NCBI GenBank assembly: GCA_947056845.1
Contig: CAMSCJ010000014.1
Coordinates: 1-49,594 of the forward strand
DNA: 49,594 nt
Source: an uncultured Mycoplasmatota bacterium
GTDB taxonomy: Bacteria; Bacillota_I; Bacilli_A; RF39; UBA660
Direction of reading: 5' to 3'
The translations under genes were made by a program, and so were the position numbers. The first letter of the stretch is position 1; every line of letters begins with the position of its first letter. The notes beneath the pieces were generated by a model. The model saw only the letters and a program-made list of their open reading frames with translations. It was not told the origin of the DNA and ran no database searches. Below are positions 1 through 7,090 of the stretch, piece after piece.

Positions 1-40
1 TGAATATAAAAATTCTGTCCTTACAAAAACTGTCTAAAAA

Positions 41-442
41 ATGGTTGACAATCCACTTATATCACAAATTGAAATTACTAGAGATAGTAACTACAATATT
101 GATATTAAAAATATAAAATTTACAGATGAATTTATAACAAAAAGCAGTAAATCTTATTTGAAATATCTAAATGAAATTATGATAAATGATAATATCGGCA
201 TTAAATATCAAGAAGAAATAGATGAAGAAAAACTTAAAAAGATTGAACTAGACTATGATATTTTATCAATTACAAAAATAAAAAATAATGAGTATTCCAA
301 TGAATTTATAGAAGATTTTATTTCAAAATCAAGAAATCATTTATATGTAGATAGAATAATTAGTTGCGGGTATATGGAAGGCAACGCTATCAAAGATGTC
401 TTATTATTAGTACCTAAAAAAGATATTAGAGTAACAAATTAA
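41..442 (+). CDS. Hypothetical protein in mobile-element remnant
   Basis: The reading frame encodes 133 residues, acidic and lysine-rich, with no signal peptide or membrane segment. I do not recognise the family. An in-frame TAA lies just before the ATG at 35-37, and there is no good SD upstream, so this may be the 3' part of a gene broken near the window edge. It ends 16 bp before a TnpV-like gene, which suggests it belongs to the same mobilizable element. Function is unknown. Confidence 0.5.
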   Translation: MVDNPLISQIEITRDSNYNIDIKNIKFTDEFITKSSKSYLKYLNEIMINDNIGIKYQEEIDEEKLKKIELDYDILSITKIKNNEYSNEFIEDFISKSRNHLYVDRIISCGYMEGNAIKDVLLLVPKKDIRVTN

Positions 443-464
443 AGAAAGAAATGGAGAGATGAAA

Positions 465-827
465 ATGAAATTAAATTATACAAAAGTCGGCGATTATTTA
501 TTACCAGATTTAACTATTAAGGAACAAAATGAGAAACAAATTAACAAGTATGGAAGATTAAAACTTAACTATCTGAAAAAATATGATAAACCTTTTTATA
601 CTACACTTTTAATGAAAAATGAATTAACAAATTATCTTGTTTCAGTTAGTATTGAAGCAGAAAATAGATTCAATATTTTAATGGAAAGTTACAAAAAATC
701 AGATGAAAAACTATCTGAAAAAAATAAAAATGATAACCCTTTTGAATGGACAAAGCTTATGAATAATTATCAAGATTGTGCTGAAGAAATTATTTTAAAA
801 GAACTTATCTATTCTAAAAATGTGTGA
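465..827 (+). CDS. TnpV-family transposon-encoded protein
   Basis: This small protein (about 120 aa) resembles TnpV, the accessory protein of Tn4451/Tn4453-type mobilizable transposons. The opening LNYTKVGDYLLPDLTI, the following KYGRLKLNYLKK segment and the closing CAEEIILKELIYS are the family's recognisable landmarks. The role of TnpV in transposition is not settled. I chose the ATG at 465 because GGAGAG (453-458) sits 6 nt upstream, while the ATG at 459 abuts that SD. It lies between an unknown gene and a MobC-like gene and marks the left part of the window as mobile DNA. Confidence 0.8.
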   Translation: MKLNYTKVGDYLLPDLTIKEQNEKQINKYGRLKLNYLKKYDKPFYTTLLMKNELTNYLVSVSIEAENRFNILMESYKKSDEKLSEKNKNDNPFEWTKLMNNYQDCAEEIILKELIYSKNV

Positions 828-870
828 GGACACTTTTAATTATTTGTCCTAGCCAGCACTGAAAACTTAC

Positions 871-895
871 TCCCGTAAATTTTCTATTTATGGGA
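871..895 (+). other. oriT-like inverted repeat before mobC
   Basis: CCCGTAAA (872-879) pairs with TTTATGGG (887-894) across a 7-nt loop, with one G-T pair and one further A-T pair outside. It lies 40 bp ahead of the MobC-like start. Hairpins next to relaxosome genes commonly form part of a transfer origin. No relaxase gene is in the window and no nick site can be assigned, so oriT is an inference. Confidence 0.4.
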
Positions 896-934
896 AATCC
901 CATACCCTCAAAATTAGAAAGGAAATTTTTAAAA

Positions 935-1240
935 ATGAGAACAAGACATATAAAAATCAATGTTTATCTAAATGAAAACGAAAAGAAAATGCTAGAAGCC
1001 AAATCTTCTAAAATGAAATTATCTCAATCTGATTTTATAAGAAAATTGATTGATGATTTTAAAATAAATTCTTTATCTAATAGCGACATTACTTATATTG
1101 CTGAAAGTTTAGAGGAGTGCATAAACGAATTATTAAAACTTAAAAAAAGGCTTCATAATTTTGGCTATTTTGAAGATGAAGAATTTTTGAAAAATAAAAT
1201 GATTGATTTTGACTTTTGGATAAGCAGACTGAAAAAATAA
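935..1240 (+). CDS. MobC-like plasmid mobilization relaxosome protein
   Basis: The protein is about 101 aa. Its N-terminus (RHIKINVYLNENEKKMLEAK) followed by a LSQSDFIRKLI segment fits a ribbon-helix-helix DNA-binding fold, as in MobC-type relaxosome accessory proteins that bind oriT and help a relaxase. The C-terminal half is helical and probably dimerises. An ATG at 890 gives 15 more residues but lies inside the oriT-like hairpin; the ATG at 935 follows GAAAGGA at about 10 nt, so I prefer it. No relaxase follows; the next gene is on the opposite strand, so the module is incomplete here. Confidence 0.65.
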   Translation: MRTRHIKINVYLNENEKKMLEAKSSKMKLSQSDFIRKLIDDFKINSLSNSDITYIAESLEECINELLKLKKRLHNFGYFEDEEFLKNKMIDFDFWISRLKK

Positions 1241-1252
1241 ATATACCAAAAC

Positions 1253-1290
1253 AAAAATAGTAGTTGCCTAATGACAATTACTATTTTTTA
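1253..1290 (+). terminator. Rho-independent terminator after mobC
   Basis: An AT-rich stem of about 14 bp (1253-1266 with 1275-1288, one mismatch) is followed by a T-run. It sits 13 bp after the MobC-like stop and could also act on the facing radical SAM operon. Confidence 0.65.
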
Positions 1291-1396
1291 TGATTCCTTT
1301 ATAGCCGATTTTTCTAATAGTGACAATTCCAAAGTTTCTCGACTAAATTATTTTTTCCTTTTCACTTTATCTATTTTCAAATTGCAATCTTATATT

Positions 1397-2283
1397 TTAA
1401 AATAATGTTATTTGTTCGCTGCTTTTTATTTCTTTTTTATATGCTTTAATAATGTCTTTCATATCATATAACAATCCATATTTATTACACTCATCAATAA
1501 ATTCCTTATATATTTTTTTATAATTTGGTACTATACATTTATATTTATTACCATAGTATTTAATATATTTCTCTTTTAAACCATTGATGTTTTGATCTAG
1601 TTTATTAAAATAATAATCTCTTTGATTTTCTCTTAAAGTCATACCCATATAAGTATGAATAAATTTAGCACCATTTAAATAAGCAAGTCTTACTAACTCT
1701 TTTATATCTTCTTCTTTATCTGTTATAAATGGTAAGACAGGATTCATCATAATACCTACAAAAATACATTGTCATTTAATTTTTTAATTGCTTGAAATCT
1801 TTTGGAAGATACACAAACATTTGGCTCGATTATTCTTGATAAATCATCATTTGGAGTAGTGATTGTAAATTTAATAATTACATTGTTTTTTAAATTTATT
1901 TCTTTTAACAAATCAATATCTCTTAAAATTAAGTCACTTTTCGTATCAATAGAAACACCAAAGCCATACCTCGATATAAGTTTTAATGCTCCTCTTGTTT
2001 GTTCATATTGTTTCTCTAATGGATTATAAGTATCGGACATTGCCCCAATTCCAACAACACCTTTTTCTCGTTTTTTACAAAGTTCTTGTTCTAAAATATT
2101 TAAAGCATTTTCTTTTCCTCTAACTATATCGAAATTATCTATATGGTAACAATTACTTCGTGAATCACAATAAATACATCTATGCGAACATCCTCTATAT
2201 AGATTCATATTATAATCTATGCCATACCACTCCGACCCATATTTTACTTTTGTAAGTATTGTTTTTGCTTTTATAAATTCCAT
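1397..2283 (-). pseudogene. Radical SAM protein (spore photoproduct lyase-like/Rv2578c type), frameshifted
   Basis: Two adjacent reading frames (2283-1756 and 1750-1397) together make one radical SAM protein of about 295 aa. The N-terminal part carries the [4Fe-4S]-binding CSHRCIYC (Cys32, Cys36, Cys39) after the family-typical LYRGC. The C-terminal part resumes with MMNPVLPFI, the expected continuation. The break is at a five-T run (minus strand): one more T would restore the frame through VFFVGIMMNP. It is the last gene of a TetR / YoaP-like operon, starting 1 nt after the upstream stop with no SD of its own, so it relied on translational coupling. The substrate is unknown. A sequencing or assembly error in the homopolymer cannot be excluded. 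Confidence 0.75.
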
Positions 2284-2284
2284 T

Positions 2285-3031
2285 TTACTTACTAATCAAC
2301 TTTTCAAAAGAATTAGCATTTAATATAGTATTTGAAACAAATTCGCCTTTATAGAAGTTAGCCCAATTATTGAATATACAAGGCGCATTTTTTGCTTTTT
2401 CCAAAGAATCAATTTTGATGAAGTTAATCTTAATATTATTTTCTTTTGCATATTCAGTTAGTTCTTTTACTTCATATTCTACATAAGGACATTCATTACT
2501 ATAATAAATTGTAAAATTTTGATTATCTATTTTCATATTTCTAGCATTATCATTAAATCTAGGTGTTTCACTACCGTCAAATTGAAGCGCTAATAATTCA
2601 TAATCTCCTATTTCATCAATGACTTTAAAGCCATAATGAACGAAAAACTCTTTTTCGCCAATAAAAGGTTTTTTCTTTTTAGAAGTTAAAGTACATATAC
2701 CACTCATACCTTTTTCTTTAGAATCATTTATTGCATATTCTAATAATTCTTTTGCAATACCATTTCCTTTAAAACTTCCTGCCACCCATAAACAATATAT
2801 ATATACATAATTCTTACCACTTATTGGCACCCAAGCCGTTTCTATTGGCTCATATTCAATAAATACTTTTCCTCTAGCATTTAGTTTTCTAAAAATGTGT
2901 CCCTCTTCTAATTTACTTTTAATCCATTCCTTTTTACTATTGACACCTAGTTGATGTTTTTTATCTCCGATCGCACAACAGATATGCTCATCTTCAATAT
3001 TTTCTAAAGTTAAATTTACATATTCATTCAT
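2285..3031 (-). CDS. YoaP-like GNAT N-acetyltransferase
   Basis: This 248-aa protein has a GNAT acetyltransferase domain (about residues 1-150), with the acetyl-CoA-binding region near VAGSFKGNGIAKELLEYAI. A C-terminal YoaP-type domain follows (about 170-245), with YYSNECPYVEYEVKEL and PCIFNNWANFYKGEF motifs. Both parts match the two-domain YoaP family; its substrate is not established. The start has GGAGCG upstream, embedded in the last codons of the TetR gene, from which it is separated by one base; the radical SAM gene follows after one base. The operon order suggests its expression is controlled by that TetR regulator. Confidence 0.8.
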   Translation of the reverse strand: MNEYVNLTLENIEDEHICCAIGDKKHQLGVNSKKEWIKSKLEEGHIFRKLNARGKVFIEYEPIETAWVPISGKNYVYIYCLWVAGSFKGNGIAKELLEYAINDSKEKGMSGICTLTSKKKKPFIGEKEFFVHYGFKVIDEIGDYELLALQFDGSETPRFNDNARNMKIDNQNFTIYYSNECPYVEYEVKELTEYAKENNIKINFIKIDSLEKAKNAPCIFNNWANFYKGEFVSNTILNANSFEKLISK

Positions 3032-3032
3032 T

Positions 3033-3605
3033 TTATTTCGCTCCTTCTAATGATTTTATGCCATTCACAATTATTTCTAGTGATAAGTCAAAACTTTCTT
3101 CGATAGATATTGGATTTCCAAAAGCATTATTATTTACGAGTAAAGAAAATCCCTCCAAAAAACCTCTTAATGTTCTTATAATATGGTTTATGTTATCATC
3201 ACTAATATCTAAAGACTTCATTATTTTGAATAACATATTAAATAGTCTTGTAGTAACATTTTCTTTTTGAGTATTTTCATATTTGTTATACCAAAGCATA
3301 GCAGTAAAAACCCCCTTATTATTAGTAGCATAATCATAAAAAGAGTAGCACATATTCTTTAATGCTTCATATCCTGATACTCCAACAGCCGAATCAAGCA
3401 TTTTTTCTTCCATTTGCTTCCACCCATAAACCATAAGTCTTTGTTTTATTTCATCAAGACTTTTTATATGATTATACAAAGAAGGCGATTTAATATTTAA
3501 TTCTTCTGCAATCATTTTAAGAGACAAATTATCTATTCCAACTTTATTTGCTATACAAGCAGAAGTTTCAATAATAAGTTCATCACTAATACTATTTTTT
3601 GACAT
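3033..3605 (-). CDS. TetR/AcrR-family transcriptional regulator
   Basis: The N-terminal helix-turn-helix covers about residues 8-55 (VGIDNLSLKMIAEELNIKSPSLYNHIKS), a classic TetR DNA-binding domain. The remainder is an all-helical ligand-binding domain of the WHG type. A GTG at 3617 would add four residues, but it overlaps the SD; the ATG at 3605 has GGAGG 5 nt upstream and is preferred (190 aa). The gene leads a three-gene operon with one-base gaps. A perfect palindrome between its own -35 and -10 elements suggests autorepression. The inducer is unknown. Confidence 0.85.
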   Translation of the reverse strand: MSKNSISDELIIETSACIANKVGIDNLSLKMIAEELNIKSPSLYNHIKSLDEIKQRLMVYGWKQMEEKMLDSAVGVSGYEALKNMCYSFYDYATNNKGVFTAMLWYNKYENTQKENVTTRLFNMLFKIMKSLDISDDNINHIIRTLRGFLEGFSLLVNNNAFGNPISIEESFDLSLEIIVNGIKSLEGAK

Positions 3606-3631
3606 ATTATCCTCCACAACTAATCACATTA

Positions 3632-3663
3632 TAATTTTAACTAATTGAATTAGTTTTTGTCAA
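3632..3663 (-). promoter_or_regulatory. tetR operon promoter with palindromic operator
   Basis: Minus strand: TTGACA (3658-3663), an 18-nt spacer, then TAAAAT. The spacer contains AACTAATT-N-AATTAGTT (3639-3655), an 8-bp perfect inverted repeat around one central base. Its position between the promoter elements is the usual layout for TetR self-repression. Confidence 0.7.
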
Positions 3664-3815
3664 TAGTAAAAAGAAAAATTGGTGAAAAATTGTAAAAACA
3701 ATTTTTATTCTAATAATAATTTTAATATGTATTAAGGCTATTTCCTTATTTTAAAAATAACATTTTTTATATAAAATATAAGAATACTATTCCTATATTT
3801 AATTTTCTAATATTA

Positions 3816-4046
3816 TTATGCCTTAAAATAGTTAAACTTTGAAGATTTACTCAATTCATAAACACTCCACAAGTCTGTTTTATAATTATATGGATTAAAA
3901 TATGTTTTTTCTGTACTCCCATTGAAATTTAATAACAATTCATTTATAATATTTATAGGAAGAGAACAGAGTTCGTAACTTGTATGTGATTCGCTCCATT
4001 GACGAATCTGTTCGAACTTTTCGAACATTGATATATAGAAAATCAA
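3816..4046 (-). pseudogene. Unrecognised gene fragment
   Basis: The frame runs for 76 codons and includes the segment IINELLLNFNGSTEKTYFNPY, which looks like structured protein sequence. The only ATG that gives a sensible start (4028) has no SD, and the upstream TTG at 4046 has none either. I read it as a remnant of a larger gene within the decaying element. Family unknown; it might be a non-coding open frame. Confidence 0.3.
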
Positions 4047-4106
4047 TCGAAAGATTGGTTTTTTTGTGATTTACAAAGAAATCATCCTAAAGGAAGGATG
4101 GTGTTT

Positions 4107-4378
4107 ATGATTCATATTATTAAACAAGAGATACCTATTGAAGACTCATTAAGAAAGAAGTTAGAGTTTATCTGTCAATTTAATAAAGTGAAGCCAACTT
4201 TTATTAATGGTAGTATTAGAAAGATTGATAAATCTAATTTACACTTTATAGAACCTCATAGAGTTATAAAGGTATTACTTTTCTTGTATTTAATTATTCT
4301 ACTGATATTTATATTGGAAATCTAACAAATAAAATACAAATATCAGAATTAGAAAACTACTTAAACACTATGAACTAG
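4107..4378 (+). pseudogene. Small unknown gene with single-base frameshift
   Basis: The first frame starts at the ATG at 4107 (AAGGAAGG about 9 nt upstream) and runs to PHRVIK, then turns into a hydrophobic out-of-frame tail ending at 4325. Shifting frame by one base at about 4270 gives GITFLVFNYSTDIYIGNLTN and a helical end, stopping at 4378, for a coherent protein of about 90 aa. The lesion fits loss of one A from an A-run. The family is not recognised. It lies just upstream of the broken recombinase and probably belongs to the same element. Confidence 0.45.
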
Positions 4379-4390
4379 ACTTTCACAGGA

Positions 4391-4419
4391 TGAACATTTT
4401 AAGACAAAAGCTGTATAAT
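4391..4419 (+). promoter_or_regulatory. Promoter upstream of recombinase remnant
   Basis: TGAACA (4391-4396), 17-nt spacer, TATAAT (4414-4419). Transcription would start near 4426 and meet a terminator-like hairpin before reaching the recombinase start. Confidence 0.5.
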
Positions 4420-4465
4420 TAATATAGTGGATAGATAATTATCCCATAGTCTTACAATGTATTTT

Positions 4466-4513
4466 GAGAAGTGAAAGTATTATATTTCGTAGTACCTTCA
4501 CTTCTCTTTTTTT
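4466..4513 (+). terminator. Leader terminator before recombinase
   Basis: A 10-bp perfect stem, GAGAAGTGAA (4466-4475) with TTCACTTCTC (4497-4506), followed by seven T. It lies between the promoter and the recombinase, so it could be an attenuator or the end of a short leader RNA. Confidence 0.6.
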
Positions 4514-4514
4514 G

Positions 4515-4570
4515 AAATGTCGTAACAAATGACATAAGAATTGTCATAAGAAATGTCGCAAGAAAATAAG
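4515..4570 (+). repeat. 12-bp tandem repeat, four copies plus partial
   Basis: Four consecutive 12-mers (4515, 4527, 4539, 4551) follow a shared pattern close to AAATGTCNTAAG, with a shorter fifth unit at 4563-4570. The array sits directly between the leader terminator and the SD of the recombinase. It could be a protein-binding array or a leader-RNA element. Confidence 0.55.
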
Positions 4571-4589
4571 AAAAGGAGATGATTTTGTA

Positions 4590-5069
4590 TTGAATGAAAA
4601 AGAAGTAATTTGTGGATTGTACCCTCGTGTAAGTACGGAAGATCAAGTTTGTGAGGGTTTTAGCCTTGATGAGCAAGGAGAAAGTATGAAAAGATTATGT
4701 GATTACAAAAAGTATCAAATTTACAAGATTTATCGTGAAGAAGGTGTTTCTGCCAAAAATATGAAATGACCTAAATTTCAAGAAATGGTTCAAGATATGA
4801 AGGATGGCAAGATAAACAAAATTATTGTTTATAAACTTGATAGACTGACTCGTTCTATCCAAGATTTAGAAACCATTTGTAAATTATTAGAAGAAAATCA
4901 TTGTAGTTTGGAAAGTATATGTGAAGAGTTAAATACAGAGACTTCAACAGGTGTATTCTTTATGAGAATGACTACTATACTTGCTCAACTTGAAATCGAA
5001 AGAACATCAGAAAGAACGAAGTTTGGATTAGCTGGTGCTATCAAAAAAGGTCAGCTATCTAGTATATAA
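4590..5069 (+). pseudogene. Serine site-specific recombinase, truncated with internal stop
   Basis: The frame opens at TTG 4590 (AAGGAG upstream). Its N-terminus includes GLYPRVSTEDQ, which carries the catalytic Ser of the resolvase domain. After VSAKNMK an in-frame TGA (4767-4769) replaces what is normally an Arg codon, then reading continues with PKFQEMVQDM, the YKLDRLTRS motif and TTILAQLEIERTSERT. The frame stops at 5069 after about 160 codons, whereas large serine recombinases of this type run about 500 aa. The recombinase domain and zinc-ribbon/coiled-coil C-terminus are therefore missing. It cannot be functional and probably once mobilised this element. Confidence 0.88.
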
Positions 5070-5091
5070 TGGCACCAATACTTCGACAACA

Positions 5092-5259
5092 AAATATCAT
5101 AGTAATTAAACTATGATATTTATAGGATTCCAAAGGCTTTCCTTTGGCACAAATCTAAGTTGCTTTTGGCAACTTAGTAGTGTGTTACCTACTTGTTTTA
5201 AAGTAGGTTATTTGCAGAAATCCATTAGTTACAATGTTTCTTTTGGATTTCTGCTTTTT
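5092..5259 (+). ncRNA. Array of five consecutive hairpins, candidate structured RNA
   Basis: Five perfect stems lie in series: 5092-5121 (11 bp), 5130-5147 (7 bp, CTTT loop), 5155-5177 (9 bp, 5-nt loop), 5187-5208 (8 bp) and 5214-5254 (11 bp, 19-nt loop) followed by TTTTT, which makes the last one a terminator on the plus strand. No coding frame explains the region. It follows the truncated recombinase. It may be a structured RNA, a recombination site or the 3' end of the former element. Confidence 0.45.
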
Positions 5260-5261
5260 AA

Positions 5262-5486
5262 TTAATTGTTATGTAAGTTGGAGTTAACAATTTTGATTAT
5301 TCTTTCTAATTCATCAGGATCATCTAATTCAACTATTTCATCATTTTCTAATTTACCATAAATAATATTTGCATTGTTATTTATATCTACTAAATACACA
5401 TAAATATTGCCATTATCTTTAAATTGGTCTACAACACTATATTCATTATCATCTGCAAGTGTCAAAATATTTCCTTTTTCAAACAT
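5262..5486 (-). CDS. Hypothetical small acidic protein
   Basis: The protein is 74 aa starting MFEKGNILTLADDNEYSVVD. It has a beta-rich pattern, then an acidic ELDDPDELERII tail, resembling small DUF1292-like proteins in character, though I cannot assign it. I chose the ATG at 5486 because AGGAGG is 6 nt upstream; an ATG farther out (5525) is inside the preceding gene. It is 10 bp behind a membrane-protein gene and almost certainly co-transcribed with it. Function unknown. Confidence 0.7.
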   Translation of the reverse strand: MFEKGNILTLADDNEYSVVDQFKDNGNIYVYLVDINNNANIIYGKLENDEIVELDDPDELERIIKIVNSNLHNN

Positions 5487-5496
5487 TTTTATCCTC

Positions 5497-5925
5497 CTAT
5501 CTGCTTTTTGCTTGAGTTTCAACAATATCTTGATAATCTTCAGGTTGATTATCCATCATATCGTAAAATTCTTGATTTGCTTTATCATAATTTTTCTTAT
5601 GCTTAATATATTTAGATAAACTTCCCGCAGTTGCAATAATAGTTCCCCACATAGCAGGTGTAAATGTTCCTAAATATTCCTTAAGTGCATCAAAAGAACT
5701 TAATGCTTGAATTTCAGTTTGGATTGCTTGATTTACATCTACTCCAGAAAAATGAGTGGCAACCATTACCCCAGCAAAACAAACACCAGAAGCAATAGCA
5801 AACATACTTTTCTTTTTATGTTCCTCTGACAAAGTATTATTAATACTTTTAATTTTTAATCTTCTTTTTGATTCATTCTGTGCAGCTACTAATCTAGTAT
5901 AGTCTTTTTCAGTTTCATTATTCAT
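5497..5925 (-). CDS. Hypothetical membrane protein with two TM segments
   Basis: The protein is 142 aa. A charged N-terminal region (about 1-38) precedes one hydrophobic segment (MFAIASGVCFAGVMVATHF) and a second one around PAMWGTIIATAGSL, then a basic/acidic C-terminal helix. The layout is holin-like in shape, but the sequence is not recognised. AGGAGG is 9 nt before the ATG. It is the first gene of a two-gene minus-strand operon whose promoter lies at the junction with the truncated Nudix gene. It may be cargo of the neighbouring element. Confidence 0.65.
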   Translation of the reverse strand: MNNETEKDYTRLVAAQNESKRRLKIKSINNTLSEEHKKKSMFAIASGVCFAGVMVATHFSGVDVNQAIQTEIQALSSFDALKEYLGTFTPAMWGTIIATAGSLSKYIKHKKNYDKANQEFYDMMDNQPEDYQDIVETQAKSR

Positions 5926-5949
5926 TAATTTTAACCTCCTATTTACTAT

Positions 5950-5978
5950 ATTCTACCATAATTTTGTAAATATTTCGA
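5950..5978 (-). promoter_or_regulatory. Promoter of membrane-protein operon at element junction
   Basis: Minus strand: TCGAAA (5973-5978), 17-nt spacer, TAGAAT (5950-5955) with an extended TG. The -35 overlaps the first surviving codons of the Nudix remnant, so the promoter appears to straddle the junction. Confidence 0.45.
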
Positions 5979-5993
5979 GAGACAAAAGAAGAG

Positions 5994-6806
5994 TTGGGAA
6001 TTGATTTAGATTTAGAAAATGTAGAGTACTTTGCAACTATTCATGAGAGGTTAAAATATGATGATATTGATAGTAATGAATTGGTTGATGTATTTATAGC
6101 AAGGCAAAACATCAATAAAGAAGATATTATTCTTCAAAAAGAGGAAGTTTCCTATACTTGTTGGGTAAGTATAGAAGAGCTGCTTCATCTAATAGATAGC
6201 AATCAATTACTACCACATAATGAAGAATATAAGAAAATGGTAGACTATCTAGTAAAACTTAAATTAGCATTAACTCTAAGAAGAATTAATGATTATCCAA
6301 AACCTGGAATTAACTTTAAAGATATTACAACTATTTTAAAGGATCCAGTTGCTTACCATCTTGCAATTGACTTTCTAGCAAACAAGATTAATCAAGATGT
6401 AGATATTATCGTTGGTCCAGAAGCAAGAGGAATTATGTTTGCTGCCCCTGTTGCTTATAAATTAAACAAAGGATATGTTCCTGTTAGAAAGCCAAATAAA
6501 TTACCAGCAGAAACTATTCAACAAGAGTATGAATTAGAATATGGAACAGATACTTTAGAAATTCATAAGGATGCTATAAAACCTGGTCAAAACGTGGCAA
6601 TAATTGATGATTTAATGGCAACTGGAGGAACAATGGAGGCAATTATCAAATTAGTCGAACGACTAGGAGGAAATGTTACAAAAGTGCTATGTTTAATCGA
6701 TCTACCAGAACTAGGGGGTTCAAAAAGAATAAGTAACTATGACTATAGCTACCTATTAAGTGAGAACGAAGAAGATAAAAAGAAAATCTATATGAAATCT
6801 TTTTAA
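5994..6806 (+). CDS. apt: Adenine phosphoribosyltransferase with truncated Nudix N-terminus
   Basis: Residues about 90-270 form Apt, which makes AMP from adenine and PRPP. Visible are DYPKPGINFKDITT, VGPEARGIMFAAPVAYKL and the PRPP-binding VAIIDDLMATGGT. The first 85 residues match the C-terminal half of a Nudix hydrolase, running directly into Apt with no stop. Upstream of the TTG at 5994 the open frame still encodes RETKEELGI, the second half of the Nudix box, and homology ends at about 5976. The Nudix part lacks the start of its catalytic box, so it should be inactive, while Apt looks complete. An ATG at about 6238 could start Apt alone, but its SD is poor. Confidence 0.85.
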   Translation: MGIDLDLENVEYFATIHERLKYDDIDSNELVDVFIARQNINKEDIILQKEEVSYTCWVSIEELLHLIDSNQLLPHNEEYKKMVDYLVKLKLALTLRRINDYPKPGINFKDITTILKDPVAYHLAIDFLANKINQDVDIIVGPEARGIMFAAPVAYKLNKGYVPVRKPNKLPAETIQQEYELEYGTDTLEIHKDAIKPGQNVAIIDDLMATGGTMEAIIKLVERLGGNVTKVLCLIDLPELGGSKRISNYDYSYLLSENEEDKKKIYMKSF

Positions 6807-6884
6807 GTATTAAGTTATAGTTACTACCATATAAAAAAGATTTAGGTTGATAATTTTAGTCATTTTGATAAGAATATACAAAAA

Positions 6885-6930
6885 GAAAAAGACAATTCTA
6901 AGTAATTATATACCTAATATTGTCTTTTTC
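6885..6930. terminator. Bidirectional terminator after apt
   Basis: A 12-bp perfect stem, GAAAAAGACAAT (6885-6896) with ATTGTCTTTTTC (6919-6930). Its A-rich and T-rich arms allow function on both strands. Confidence 0.65.
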
Positions 6931-7090
6931 ATTATATATAATTATTTTTTTATGGATACTTTCCTTTTGGCTTAATTGTTCATCTCTAAATTTTTCTTTT
7001 TTTCTTCAACAACACTAATTAATTCTTGTTCTGGTGGTAAATACAATTTATAACTAGAAGAAAAAATATTTTTGTTATCGTCTTTTTATA

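Noticed and set aside
4767..4769. TGA read as tryptophan (Mollicutes code)
   Set aside because: Ordinary genes end with TGA, including overlapping ATGA junctions at 8924-8927 and 26279-26282, so TGA is a stop and the recombinase is broken.
6972..7087. Minus-strand 37-codon frame ending in a YKLYLPPEQELISVV-type sequence
   Set aside because: No start codon or SD and an upstream stop. It may be a relic of a gene end, but one short frame is not enough.
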